Assembly (NCBI RefSeq): GCF_009870125.1
Contig: NC_046681.1
Coordinates: forward strand, 12,227,001-12,291,000
Direction: 5' to 3'
DNA from: Drosophila pseudoobscura
Taxonomy: Eukaryota; Arthropoda; Insecta; Diptera; Drosophilidae
DNA: 64,000 bases
Shown: positions 52,622 through 62,034 of the stretch, in pieces
Layout: each line of letters starts with the position of its first letter
How positions within the stretch are numbered: the stretch's first letter is position 1
Made by a program: the position numbers and the translations under genes
The notes under the pieces: model-generated
Seen by the model: only the letters and a program-made list of their open reading frames with translations
What the model was told of the DNA's origin: nothing
The model's database searches: none

Positions 52622-53940
52622 ATCAGCCGAGAGGCAGGAATCTCATTTGGCAGACAGACAGCCAGAGAGAGGAAAGAGAAGGAAAGACAGCAACAAAGAG
52701 AGACCTGGGAGTGTGGCATTCATAAAACTGTGATTTGGCTCAGAATGGTTCAAGTTTTAATTGAGTTATTCATAGTAGTAGGAGAATTATTGAGAACTCG
52801 AAGCCCACAGTTCGAGAAGAGTGCCACTTGCCAGGTGCTAAGTAGCCGCATTTTATGGGCAACAGTTTTGTGATTAGCAACCTTTTTGATGAATAATTGT
52901 TTCGGAAGGAGAGTTAAAAGCTCTTCAATGTTAGCTCTTGTGGTGAATCATAGGTTGGGAAGACTTAAAGTGTCTGATAATTAAGGTCTTCTGATAGGTC
53001 AAGGGTTTATGGTGAGTGTCACTGAGTTACTATGGTAAAGATATTCCCTTAATTGGTTGGGTTACCTAGCCTAGTTGTCCACCAAGCGAACTATCACTGT
53101 AGATAATCTCATTTAGTTTTATTTTCTATACTGCCAGTAGCTTAAAAGTCGCAAAAAGTACACCCTTTTCACAAATTAGTAAAGTTTTCAATCCCCAAAA
53201 TGTGAATCGAAAACTGTGACTGCCAGCTAATCCGCATCTCTGCCGGTCCAGTCCCAAGCTCTCCAATTTAACCACAACCATGGCATTACCCAGACCATGC
53301 CCGTACCCATAGCAGGAGATGGGAGGTGGGAGCCAGGAGGAGCTGCAGTAGGAAGTGGAGCTGGAGCTAGAGCTAGAGCTGACCAATTCGCCGACTTGTT
53401 GACCTGTCCGCTTTTGTGTTGGCCCCCTCCAGTAGACCCTTTAGGACCCTCTCTCGGAGTACCACAAAAGTTTTTAAGCCCAGTTTTGGCTGTGAAAATT
53501 ATAACTGGCCTGCTGACTGCTGAACTGCCACAACGTCCTCATCGCTGGCTAAGCTCCTGCATGCTCCTGTACACATCATATGCACACACCCATACCAGCC
53601 CCTACACATTATATACATATACACATATGTGTACACATACTCGTACCCTTGGAGGCCAAAATTTTTGGAGAGACCCTTCTCATCCCAAAAAAAAAGTAGG
53701 CTAATGCCACTTTCGAGTAGTTCGGCCGCAGAGTCTCGCTCGTGAAGTGTGTTGGCTGCAAGTGCACTTGTTACCAATTAAGCTAATCCGTCAGATAATT
53801 AGTAACATAACACACACACTGGCACGCAGGAGGACACACACACACACGCAGACACCCTTACACATAGGCAGAGACACACATGGATGGTAAGGAGAGTCCT
53901 TCAGGCTGGCAGGCTGGTTTCTCTTGCACTTCCTCTGGTT

Positions 53941-53961
53941 GCTGCTGCTGCTGCTGCTGCA
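53941..53961. repeat. (GCT)7 trinucleotide run
   Basis: Seven GCT units followed by GCAGCC. Confidence 0.9.
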
Positions 53962-55846
53962 GCCTCGGCACATGCAATTTATAGCCGCACGTGGTTGTTG
54001 CATGTATCACGTGACACTTGATTTCCGGCGCAGTTGGTTTGGCTCCCCTCTAATGCCTGGCACTGCCCCAAAGCCCTGGTTGCTGCCTCACAGACCTGCC
54101 TCCTCACTGGCATCCAGCCTGCCTGCCTGCCTGCTGCCTGCTGTTTGCTTTGCTTTTCTTTGCGACTTTTCTAATTTGGACGTTGGCACAACATGCAATG
54201 CCATCGTCAACGTCGTCGCGAAAATTTGTGGCTGCCAGCTTATTAAAAGCGCCCAACAGCTGAGCCTCCGACTCAGCCAGACAACGTACAGGGTCTCTGC
54301 ACGGCAAGAAACTCTACGAAATGTTTGGGATACTCTCCAACAGTGACTATTTTGGAGCTCCGCCTCTTGTAAAACAAGGTTTGAGCCTGATTTTTCACGC
54401 TCGTGGGTGTTTTCTATCCCATTTACCATCTCGTAAATAGCCAACGTTGCAGACACGCCTCTGGAAAGCATATTCCTTTCTCTCTCTCTCTTTGGTCCAT
54501 TAACTGAATCGTAATCTGTACAAATTCCAAATGTTGGCCATTGTTTTTCTGAGTGTGTGGACTCTATTAGCTACTTGTCCCCTCCGCCCCTAACCTGCCC
54601 TAACCACCAATTCGACCCATCCCAACATCCTCTATATATTCCAGGGCCACTTTTCGTCTTCGTCAACTGTTCTGCTGCTGCTGCTGCTTCTGCTGTTGCC
54701 TGGTTTCTCCCTCTGCTGCCCCTGGCCCCCCTTGCTGCTCCTGTTGCAGTTGCAAATTGGCTGGCAAATGTCGTTGGTTGCTGGCTTATTAAAATTTCAA
54801 CGTGTTCATTTGCCTGTAAGTCAACGGGTGTAGGGTGCAGGCAGCAGGTGGAGCGGAGGTCCCTGGGATTACTCTTCCAACAACTAGTTAATGTTTGATT
54901 TGCCTGCCTGCCACACATGGTTGCATTTTGGTGGAAAGCAATCCTCCTGCACCCCTCTCTTTTCCGGCTTCTAGGCCTGCCTCTACTCATCTTTCATTTT
55001 CAATTTGTTAACTTGAGCAGTTTGTCGCCACATGCAGAGGAAGCGTCAAATTAGAAAAGGATCCTCTCGAGGGGATAGATATTTAAAGATACACCTTGAC
55101 TGGCACTGAGTTTTAAGGGAAATTGTTGGGAAATTGTGAAATTTGTCACATGCTATCAATAAATGACTATAAAAGTTATTTGAAATCACTCTCAAACCAT
55201 CCAACAATAGAATATTCTACAATTTATTTCAATTTGCTGTGCTCAAAAGCCAGAATTCCCCTTCAAGGCCTATTCCCAAGGGGAAAGTCTTTTCCTAATG
55301 GGGAAAGTCTGTTCTGGAGAATAAAGAATAAGGATGAAAATCGTTTTTTCATAACTGGGAGACTCAGCAGAGTTGACAATGCTGTAGCCTATCGTCTTTA
55401 GCCTGCCCCCCCGCTCCCGTAATTGCCTTAACTGTTTCTAGAGCCCCTCCTCTCACCGAGCATTGCTCTAATTTGTTTCTAAGTGGACCCCTCTAGCTCT
55501 CTTCCTCTCTCTCCCTCTCTCGGAGGGCCCGCACCCATCCCCGCATAATGGCTAATTAAATCGCTTGAATTACAAGCCAACAATATTAAAATATTACAAT
55601 ATAAACTTTTCTTCTCGGAACAGATTTCTGCCAGAACAACAATACAACTGAGGGGATGATAGAGGAGGGGTGGCGCACAGAAATCGTGGGCGAGGGAGGG
55701 GCGGTGCTAGGGCTAGAGGTAGAGCATTTCGCAATTGAGGACCGGGGCCCGAAAATATTTTCAACAGAAACTTTTCACATTAAATAAAATACAAAATGCC
55801 CATTAACAGTTCGAGTGGATAAACTCGGTTTGCATTTCCCTACAAT

Positions 55847-55869
55847 ACACACACACACACACACACACA
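55847..55869. repeat. (AC)n microsatellite with adjoining GATACA repeat
   Basis: About eleven AC units, followed by three GATACA units to about 55888. Confidence 0.95.
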
Positions 55870-56995
55870 GATACAGATACAGATACACAAAAGCACACAT
55901 ACAGATACATTTATACAACCGGAACAGGCCCCCAAACAAAAATTGAATTTTCGGTTCGAGGCTCAAACTCAAAAACTCGCGCATGGAATGGTTATACGGG
56001 TGGGTGGCTGGTTGGCTGGGTGGCTATACACGATCAAGGGGGGCGGGAGCGGAGATTGAGGGGGTGCTGATGCTGTGTTAAAACTGAAAATGATGGCAAA
56101 GCGTCGAAGGCGAATGCCACAAGGGGCATTGTTGTTGCTGGTTGGCATACAATAAAATACGAACGAACGACAACAAAGAAGTACAAATTAAATCCCAATT
56201 GGAGTTGACCGCAAAATGGAAAAGACCACAAAATTATAACCACAACGATGTGGGCGAAAGAAGGAGACGGCTGCGAGTGCTCCCTGGGAACGTTGCCAAG
56301 GCTGTAAGGGAGTGGGCCACAGACTCGCCCCATCTACAGAAAATCGAAGCGAAGCTGTAGATAAGCCACAGTGGTGGCAGCATCCAGCATTCAGCCAAGC
56401 TTTCGACTTGTTTTGTTTGAGGGCGTTGTGGCTTGATGAGCTGGTGTTCTATAGGGGAAGAATCAACCGCATCACAACACACCCCACACCCAATCGCACA
56501 CACATAGTTACCGTACATATCGTTACATTTTGGCAATTGATCTGGCAATCGACGTGGCTAGCATTTAGTTCTGGGCTTTATTTCTTTTTCTGCCTCAACG
56601 AGCCAAGCGAAATTGATATTTATATATTTAACCCAAAGCCAACAATAAGCCAGGCCAGAACCCCCACATAGGCCTGGCCCGAAAGTCCTCCCCCAGAGGC
56701 AGAAAGACAGACAGGCCGCCCAGCACACGGCAAACGGGGCGTATGCTTAATGTGGCTAAATGACGTAGTGGATTTCAATTGATTGGGTGGAAAAGAAGCG
56801 GATATGAGATGGGACACTCTTGTTCTCTTGTAGACGCTGATTCCAGTATTGAGTTTCCATCTATTTTTAGATTACAGGAAGCAAAGCCAACCAAGGGTAG
56901 AATTTAAGCCAAGGATTTGATTATATAGCGCTACTAAGGGGAAGATTTTCCTACGAAACCTGTAATTGATTTGTACTTATGTTTCATTTTCGTAG

Positions 56996-57135
56996 GAGCT
57001 ACTTGGCCAACCCATGCCAGCGGCGACCCGGACGGCGTTGATTCGTGGGAAGTTCCGCTCTATACTACTTTCCGGGAAGTAGTCCCTCACATGGAGAGCT
57101 TTGAAAGCCCTCTAAGAATTCCACTACTTTCATAG
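56996..57135 (+). other. Candidate terminal coding exon (GC-richer island)
   Basis: After the acceptor TTTCATTTTCGTAG, composition shifts abruptly to GC-rich. In the phase that continues the exon at 42275, the frame reads G-ATWPTHASGDPDGVDSWEV and on to a TAG at 57133. A second frame is also open for 28 codons (LLGQPMPAATRTALIRGK), so the reading frame is uncertain. A near-perfect 20-bp palindrome, ACTACTT-TCCGGG-AAGTAGT, lies inside. It could be a coding exon, a structured RNA or a conserved regulatory block. Confidence 0.3.
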
Positions 57136-58657
57136 TCATGTTTATAAGTTTAGTCAAACAAGTTCCTGCTATTGACATTGGTAACTATTCAACTATTCTA
57201 ATATTTTCGTTATCGTGTTTATAGTTTGTGCCCCTCGGCGGTGATGCTAAACTCTGGCATATTGTTATTTCCGTAATTAGGTTGCAGTCTGCTTTCTCTC
57301 TATACTATCAATGCAAAATTGTTCCCCTGAATTTCAATATAAATAATTGATAATATCAGGTACCATGGGCAGATATGTCAGGTCTATGTATGTACGTACC
57401 TCAGGGTATTTCAGGAATAACTTTAAACAGCACATTTGAAGTTTTCAGTGCACCATGTCACTCCACTAATGTCAGCCCTAAGGTAAGGAAAAACATATTC
57501 AAATTTAATTCGAGCCATTCACAACATAAGAACACTTAAAATAAACTTCAAACCCTTTCAAATTACCTACAACAGTCAACCAATTGGTCTTGTACTGCCA
57601 CAATAGAATTTATGTAAATGTTTTCTGTCAAAGCGACACTTCATTGATTAATAAGACACTAAAAATGGCCATGAATCGAATTCAAGATGCATCTAGTATG
57701 CTAATGATCCCATCCCGCCCCTAAGATAGCCTTAACAAGAGCATAATCAATGCTTAACCAGCAATTTGTATGGGCCTCGTCTCTGCCCCTCTGCGCAATC
57801 TGAAACTGTCGGTTTCGTGTCCCACATTTATAATTAGCCAACAATAACAAGAGCAGCCCCAGAAATTGGAGGAGCAGGAGTCGGAACCTGCGACCAGCAG
57901 GGGTCCGGGAAATTGCAATACAGACAAGTACGGCGCCTCGTATGGCAACGTCAAAGTTTGGTCTATAAATCGTAGCGCCAAAATTTAAATTAAAACCAAA
58001 TAAATTAAACGCCTTTCATTGAAGATTAATGGCCTTAAAGCAGGCGCGCGCTTTGTGCCCAAGTATAGAGTTACGAGGAGGAGGGTTCCGAGGGTTAGTG
58101 CTCGTACATTATAGAGGGGCTCGACGACTGCCTGCAGCCTCTCGCTTTGTACGCTTGACTGAGATTTTCATGGTTGATGGATTTTCAGTTTTAGATCCTG
58201 AGCCACAGAGCTCGGCCTTTAACGTTTCCATTGCCTCTCTGATATGCTATAGCTTGGAAGCGATTGCTTTAAGCTTGGGACCTGCCCGGCGGCCATTACG
58301 ACACGTACTCAATTCAATTTGATTCTTTAGTGAATTCCAATGGCTACACTTTCATCACGTGCTGGTAATGGTCGTAACACACGAACATCCAGGGTGACAC
58401 ATTTATGCTCCTGCCACCCTGAAACACCAACCCGGAGAAAGTCTTCACATCATGTGTAAAACCAGTTGGATTTTTATATACGATTGTATTCTATTCCCTT
58501 GAATTTGATGAAATAAAAGTATTGGAAATTGTAGATCAAATTGTAAATTGATTCATTCATTCATTCCCTCGATCAAGAAAAGGTGATTTATATCAATTTA
58601 TAACATTAACGAGGCAATATCCTAGGTTCAAACGATCGAGGACATTCTGACGATTTA
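57136..58657. other. Spacer before the palindrome
   Basis: AT-rich, no gene established. A 97-codon open frame from an ATG at 58029 has no recognisable domain and unremarkable codon use, so I do not call it. An ATTC tetramer run lies near 58550-58566. The palindrome begins at GAGAAGCTGTGGC. Confidence 0.5.
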
Positions 58658-58705
58658 GAGAAGCTGTGGCCTGCCCAGATAGAACAAGAACAATAACGGA
58701 GGAAA

Positions 58706-58797
58706 GTAAGTATTTATAGCTGTGAAAAATATTTTGTCTACCTTGTATTTACCTTGTTAAGGACTCCATTAATTGAGACTAAATTCTCCACTCGCAG
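58706..58797 (+). other. Intron 1 of the left-arm gene unit
   Basis: The donor GGAAA|GTAAGTATT and acceptor CCACTCGCAG|GTCC are both kept in the mirror copy in the right arm. Inside lies AAGGACTCCATTAAT, related to the 120-bp repeat, so the repeat family reaches into the intron. Confidence 0.5.
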
Positions 58798-58919
58798 GTC
58801 CACAAATAGCGGTTCTTGATAATGACTCCATGGTGAATGTTCCCCTGATCACAGGAAGCCATATCACTCCCAAATCGGGCCACAAATACCGGAGACATCA
58901 GCATACAACATATGTACAT

Positions 58920-59316
58920 ATGTATACTCGGATGTCAGAGTCCTTATCCAAGGATCAAGAATATCAACAACGCCGCCGAATCAAGGGCTGGGCTTCAGCT
59001 TCGAAACACGTAAGTGAATCAGTATACATATAACTGTGGAATTATTTTAAAATATATCTTCCTTTACAGAGGACTTAAGTACCTTACGCTTTGGCATAAA
59101 GAGAGAGTAGTATCCGATTGCCCCTAGACGGAGTCCTATCCCAGCCAGACCGATTCGTATCCCAGCCAGACCGAATCGTATCCCAGCTGGACAGAAGCGC
59201 ACCCCCTTCAAGAGCGCGAAACTAACAAGCCGCCATCATCCTTCGACCTGGCCATCGACAACTATCTCAAGGACTTCGGCTATGGCAACCAAGGCAGGGG
59301 CTACGCGGACTACTAG
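58920..59316 (+). pseudogene. Broken left-arm copy of an unknown small gene
   Basis: Exon 58920-59009 reads MYTRMSESLSKDQEY with QQRRR after it, and a 60-bp GT-AG intron (59010-59069) follows. The next exon then opens AGG ACT TAA, a stop that the right-arm copy lacks (it has ACTTAT). Beyond this the frame that ends at the TAG at 59314 reads SSFDLAIDNYLKDFGYGNQG and ends RGYADY, which looks like real coding remains. The retained intron shows the duplication happened at DNA level, not through a retroposed message. The function of the parent is unknown to me. Confidence 0.6.
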
Positions 59317-59435
59317 ACTATAGATAGACCTTGTTGTTGTTAGGTTTAAGTATATATACGTCTATGCGTTTAGATAATAGATGTAAATGGAGTCCACTTA
59401 AGATGTAATTATTTATACTAAGTTAGGTTATAATG

Positions 59436-59441
59436 AATAAA
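59436..59441 (+). terminator. Poly(A) signal, left-arm gene unit
   Basis: AATAAA about 120 bp after the stop codon, mirrored exactly at 60986-60991 in the right arm. Confidence 0.55.
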
Positions 59442-59491
59442 AGTATGAAAACCCATCCTTGCTGTATCCTGTATCGGGGAAACTATCCCGA

Positions 59492-60030
59492 CTACAAAAA
59501 GACGTGGCATGCCCAGATCGGTTCACAAAAAGAGGAGAAAATTGGATATTTTTGATTGGATAAAATGTCCTTGATCCTTGGAAAGGACTCCATCAGATCA
59601 AGAATCTTATTCCTATCACAGGAAGCCATCACTCGCCCAGATCGGCCCATAAATAGCGGAGAAAATGAATATTTTTGATCCCAGATATCCTTGGTCCTTG
59701 AAAAGGACTTCATAAAATCAGCGACATTTTTCTGAACACAGGAAGCCGTCGCACGTCCTGATCGGCCCATAAATGGCGGAGAAAATGAATAGTTTTAGTC
59801 CTTGATGTCCTTGGTCCTTGAAAAGGACTTCATAAAATCAGGGACATTTTTCCGATCACAGGAAGCCGTCGCACGCCCAAATCGGCCCACAAAGAGCGGA
59901 GAAAATGACTATTTTTGATCCCGGATATCCTTGGTCCTTGAAAAGGACTTCGAAAAATCAGGGACATTTTTCCGATCACAGGAAGCCGTCGCACGCCCAA
60001 ATCGGCCCACAAACAACGGAGAAACCGGCC
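59492..60030 (+). repeat. 120-bp tandem repeats, left arm
   Basis: Units with an exact 120-bp period begin at 59612, 59732, 59852 and 59972, preceded by a more diverged unit near 59492. The core runs GATCACAGGAAGCC, GTCGCACGCCCAAATCGGCC, CACAAA-AGCGGAGAAAATGA, then TATCCTTGGTCCTTGAAAAG and GACTTCATAAAATCAGGGAC. The innermost units are the most alike. The last is cut short where the inner part of the palindrome begins. Confidence 0.95.
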
Positions 60031-60066
60031 AAAATCTGAATGGGATACCAGGCGAACAGAAATCAG

Positions 60067-60149
60067 CAGCAAGCAACTGTAGCGAATTAAAAAAAATGGT
60101 GCATACTTATGGGGGCTCCAAAATTTTAAAAAAATTTAGCGACCTTCTT
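60067..60149. other. Loop of the palindrome
   Basis: These are 83 bases of unique, AT-rich sequence between the arms, including two poly-A patches. It is the only non-paired part at the centre, so a transcript would fold into a long stem with a small loop. Confidence 0.85.
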
Positions 60150-60184
60150 CTGATTTCTGTTTGCCTGGTATCCCATCCAGATTT

Positions 60185-60279
60185 TTGCCATTTGACGCGA
60201 GGTTTTTTCTTTTGTACGGTGGCGCCCCTGTCGGTGATTTCTTGAACTACATTTTTAAAGACAGTTACAGTCCAGATTT
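60185..60279. repeat. Insert in right arm flanked by 9-bp direct repeat
   Basis: TCCAGATTT at 60176-60184 recurs at 60271-60279. The 86 bases between are absent from the left arm, where the mirrored TTCAGATTT-like site is uninterrupted. The size and direct repeat resemble a small insertion with a 9-bp target duplication, though a local duplication is also possible. Confidence 0.5.
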
Positions 60280-60299
60280 GTTTTGTCCGTTGTTTGTTG

Positions 60300-60960
60300 G
60301 CCGACTTGGACGTGCGACGGCTTCCTGTGATCGGAAAAATGTCCCTGATTTTTCGAAGTCCTTTTCAAGGACCAAGGATATTCAGCATCAAAAATATTCA
60401 TTTTCTCCACTCTTTGTGGTCCGATTTGGGCGTGCGACGGCTTCCTGTGATCGGCATAATGTCCCTGATTTTATGAAGTCCTTTTCAAGGACCAAGGATA
60501 TCAAGGATCAAAACTATTCATTTTCTCCGCCATTTATGGGCCGATTTGGGCGTGCGACGGCTTCCTGTGTTCAGAAAAATGTCCCTGAGCTGATGGAGTC
60601 CTTATCAAGGACCAAGGATCAGGGATATTTTCTCCAGACACATACCTTGTTTTCATCGTTTTTTGAGGCCCGATCGGGGCGGGCCATGGCCCCCCCGTGA
60701 TCATAAAAATATCCTTGTTCCTTGGGAAAGGACTTTAACAGCCCCCACCGTCCTTACTTAGTTTTCTCAGCTATTTGTGGGCCGATCTGGGCGAGTGATG
60801 GCTTCCTGTGATAGGAATAAGATTCTTGATCTGATGGAGTCCTTTCCAAGGATCAAGGACATTTTATCCAATCAAAAATGTCCAATTTTCTCCTCTTTTT
60901 GTGAACCGATCTGGGCATGCCACGTCTTTTTGTAGTCGGGATAGTTTCCCCGATACAGGA
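60300..60960 (-). repeat. 120-bp tandem repeats, right arm
   Basis: The mirrored CTTCCTGTGATCGG block recurs at 60321, 60441, 60561 and 60801, with a degenerate copy near 60682 and an outer diverged one near 60921, so six units against five on the left. Because 120 is a multiple of three, a frame with 40-residue repeats (GRATASCDRKNVPDF..KSFS) stays open over several units. Confidence 0.95.
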
Positions 60961-60985
60961 TACAGCAAGGATGGGTTTTCATACT

Positions 60986-60991
60986 TTTATT
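60986..60991 (-). terminator. Poly(A) signal, right-arm gene unit
   Basis: AATAAA on the minus strand, the mirror of 59436-59441. Confidence 0.55.
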
Positions 60992-61099
60992 CATTATAAC
61001 CTAACTTAGTATAAATAATAAGCTAGTGGACTCCATTTACATCTATTATCTAAACGCATAGACGTATATATACTTAAACCTAAAAACAACAAGGTCTAT

Positions 61100-61477
61100 C
61101 TATAGTCTAGTAGTCCGCGTAGCCCCTGCCTTGGTTGCCATAGCCGAAGTCCTTGAGATTGTTGTCGATGGCCAGGTCGAAGGATGACGGCGGCTTGTTA
61201 GTTTCGGGCTCTTGAAGGGGGTGCGCTTCTGTCCAGCTGGGATACGATTCGGTCTGGCAGGGATTGGACTCCGTCTAGGAGTACGACTCTCTGTTTGTGG
61301 CAAAGCGTAAGGTGCATAAGTTCTCTGTGAAGAAAGATATATTTTAAAATATTGCCACAATTATATGTATACTGATTCACTTACGCGTCTCAAAGATAAA
61401 GCCCAGCGCTTGATTTGGCGGCGTTGTTGTTCATATTCTTGATCCTTGAATAAGGATTCTGACATCCGAGTAGACAT
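61100..61477 (-). CDS. Right-arm copy of an unknown small spliced gene
   Basis: On the minus strand, exon 61477-61385 (31 codons, MSTRMSESLFKDQEYEQQRR then QIKRWALSLRR) joins in phase 0 across a 60-bp intron (61384-61325) to exon 61324-61100 (RTYAPYALPQTESRTPRRSP and on), giving 105 residues. The protein is very basic and rich in Arg, Pro and Ser. The last third in this frame looks unnatural, while another frame of the same DNA reads SSFDLAIDN.LKDFGYGNQG and ends RGYADY. A one-base indel near the CCCCC at 61219-61223 probably separates them, so this copy may also be a pseudogene. Both splice sites match the left copy. No domain is recognised. It may be the precursor part of a hairpin RNA and not a protein gene. 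Confidence 0.4.
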
Positions 61478-61959
61478 ATGCTGATTTCACCGCTAGTTGT
61501 GGCCCAATTTAGTCGTGATATGGCTTCCTGTGAACAAGGGAACATTCACGATGGAGTCATTATCAAGAACCGCTATTTGTGGACCTGCGATTGGCGAATT
61601 TAGTCTCAATTAATGGAGTCCTTAACAAGGTATATACAAGGTAGACAAGTTTTTTTTCACAGCTATAAATACTTACTTTCCTCCGTTATTGTTCTTGTTC
61701 TATCTGTGCGTGCCACAGCTTCTCGTAACTCGTATAATTCTCGTCATCTCTCGACATCTCGTGTGTCCCCAATCATTGCCTTGGGCTTTAGCTTAAGTTA
61801 AAATCTGTTTTTAATCATATTTACTTTTAAAGGATAAGCAGCCGCTACATTATGTGGTTGTTGTGCATGTGAATAGATAAAACTTATTCAGCTAAAACGT
61901 AATTTCATTACATAGATTCAATAAAAGTTTAAGCTTAACTAGGTAACAAATTGTACAAC

Positions 61960-62034
61960 TTATTTCACAGCTTTAGGGCAACGCAACATGCATCCGCCAA
62001 CAAATTGGTGCAGATTTTCCACAAGCATTCCCAT
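61960..62034 (-). CDS. Possible micropeptide, 24 residues (weak)
   Basis: An ATG in a near-ideal context (ATCACCATGG) opens MGMLVENLHQFVGGCMLRCP-KAVK and stops at TAA. A good acceptor-like sequence (TCTCTATTTCAG) ends about 80 bases upstream at 62112, so this could lie in a terminal exon. A 41-residue overlapping frame (62098-61973) begins with a hydrophobic stretch. Neither is recognised. Confidence 0.12.
   Translation of the reverse strand: MGMLVENLHQFVGGCMLRCPKAVK

Larger units (their letters stand above)
42348..56995. other. Desert, part 4
   Basis: No gene is established. If the candidate exons at 42275 and 56996 are real, this block is one intron. It carries GGAATG/GCGAAT hexamers (44891-44934), GTGCT repeats (about 45450-45471), a GGGTGC array (48075-48104), AC microsatellites (51037-51058, 55847-55869), AGGCAAT repeats (52597-52621), GCT runs (53941-53961, 54672-54688) and a small signal-peptide-like open frame at 49978-50211. 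Confidence 0.5.
58658..60066 (+). repeat. Left arm of giant palindrome
   Basis: This 1.4-kb sequence recurs in reverse complement at 60150-61724. The outer edge is GAGAAGCTGTGGC and the inner edge is AACAGAAATCAG. The match runs through introns, reading frames, 3' UTR and tandem repeats. Identity looks near perfect by eye over the 3' UTR part (59310-59560 against 60850-61105) and lower, roughly 85-90 percent, over the outer exon-intron part. Confidence 0.93.
60150..61724 (-). repeat. Right arm of giant palindrome
   Basis: Reverse complement of 58658-60066. It is about 165 bp longer than the left arm, mainly because of an insert next to the loop (about 60185-60279) and one additional, diverged 120-bp unit. 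It ends with GCCACAGCTTCTC. I see no matching target-site duplication in the flanks (GACGATTTA on the left, GTAACTCGT on the right). Confidence 0.93.

Noticed and set aside
58029..58322. 97-codon frame with an ATG, just left of the palindrome
   Set aside because: No domain, unremarkable codon use and no splice or promoter support. I leave it as chance.
58658..61724. Assembly artefact as the cause of the palindrome
   Set aside because: The arms differ by many substitutions, a stop codon, unit number and an insert, so they are two real, separately evolving sequences.
58658..61724. Simple retrocopy pair
   Set aside because: Both arms keep introns with intact splice sites, which rules out a copy made from spliced RNA.
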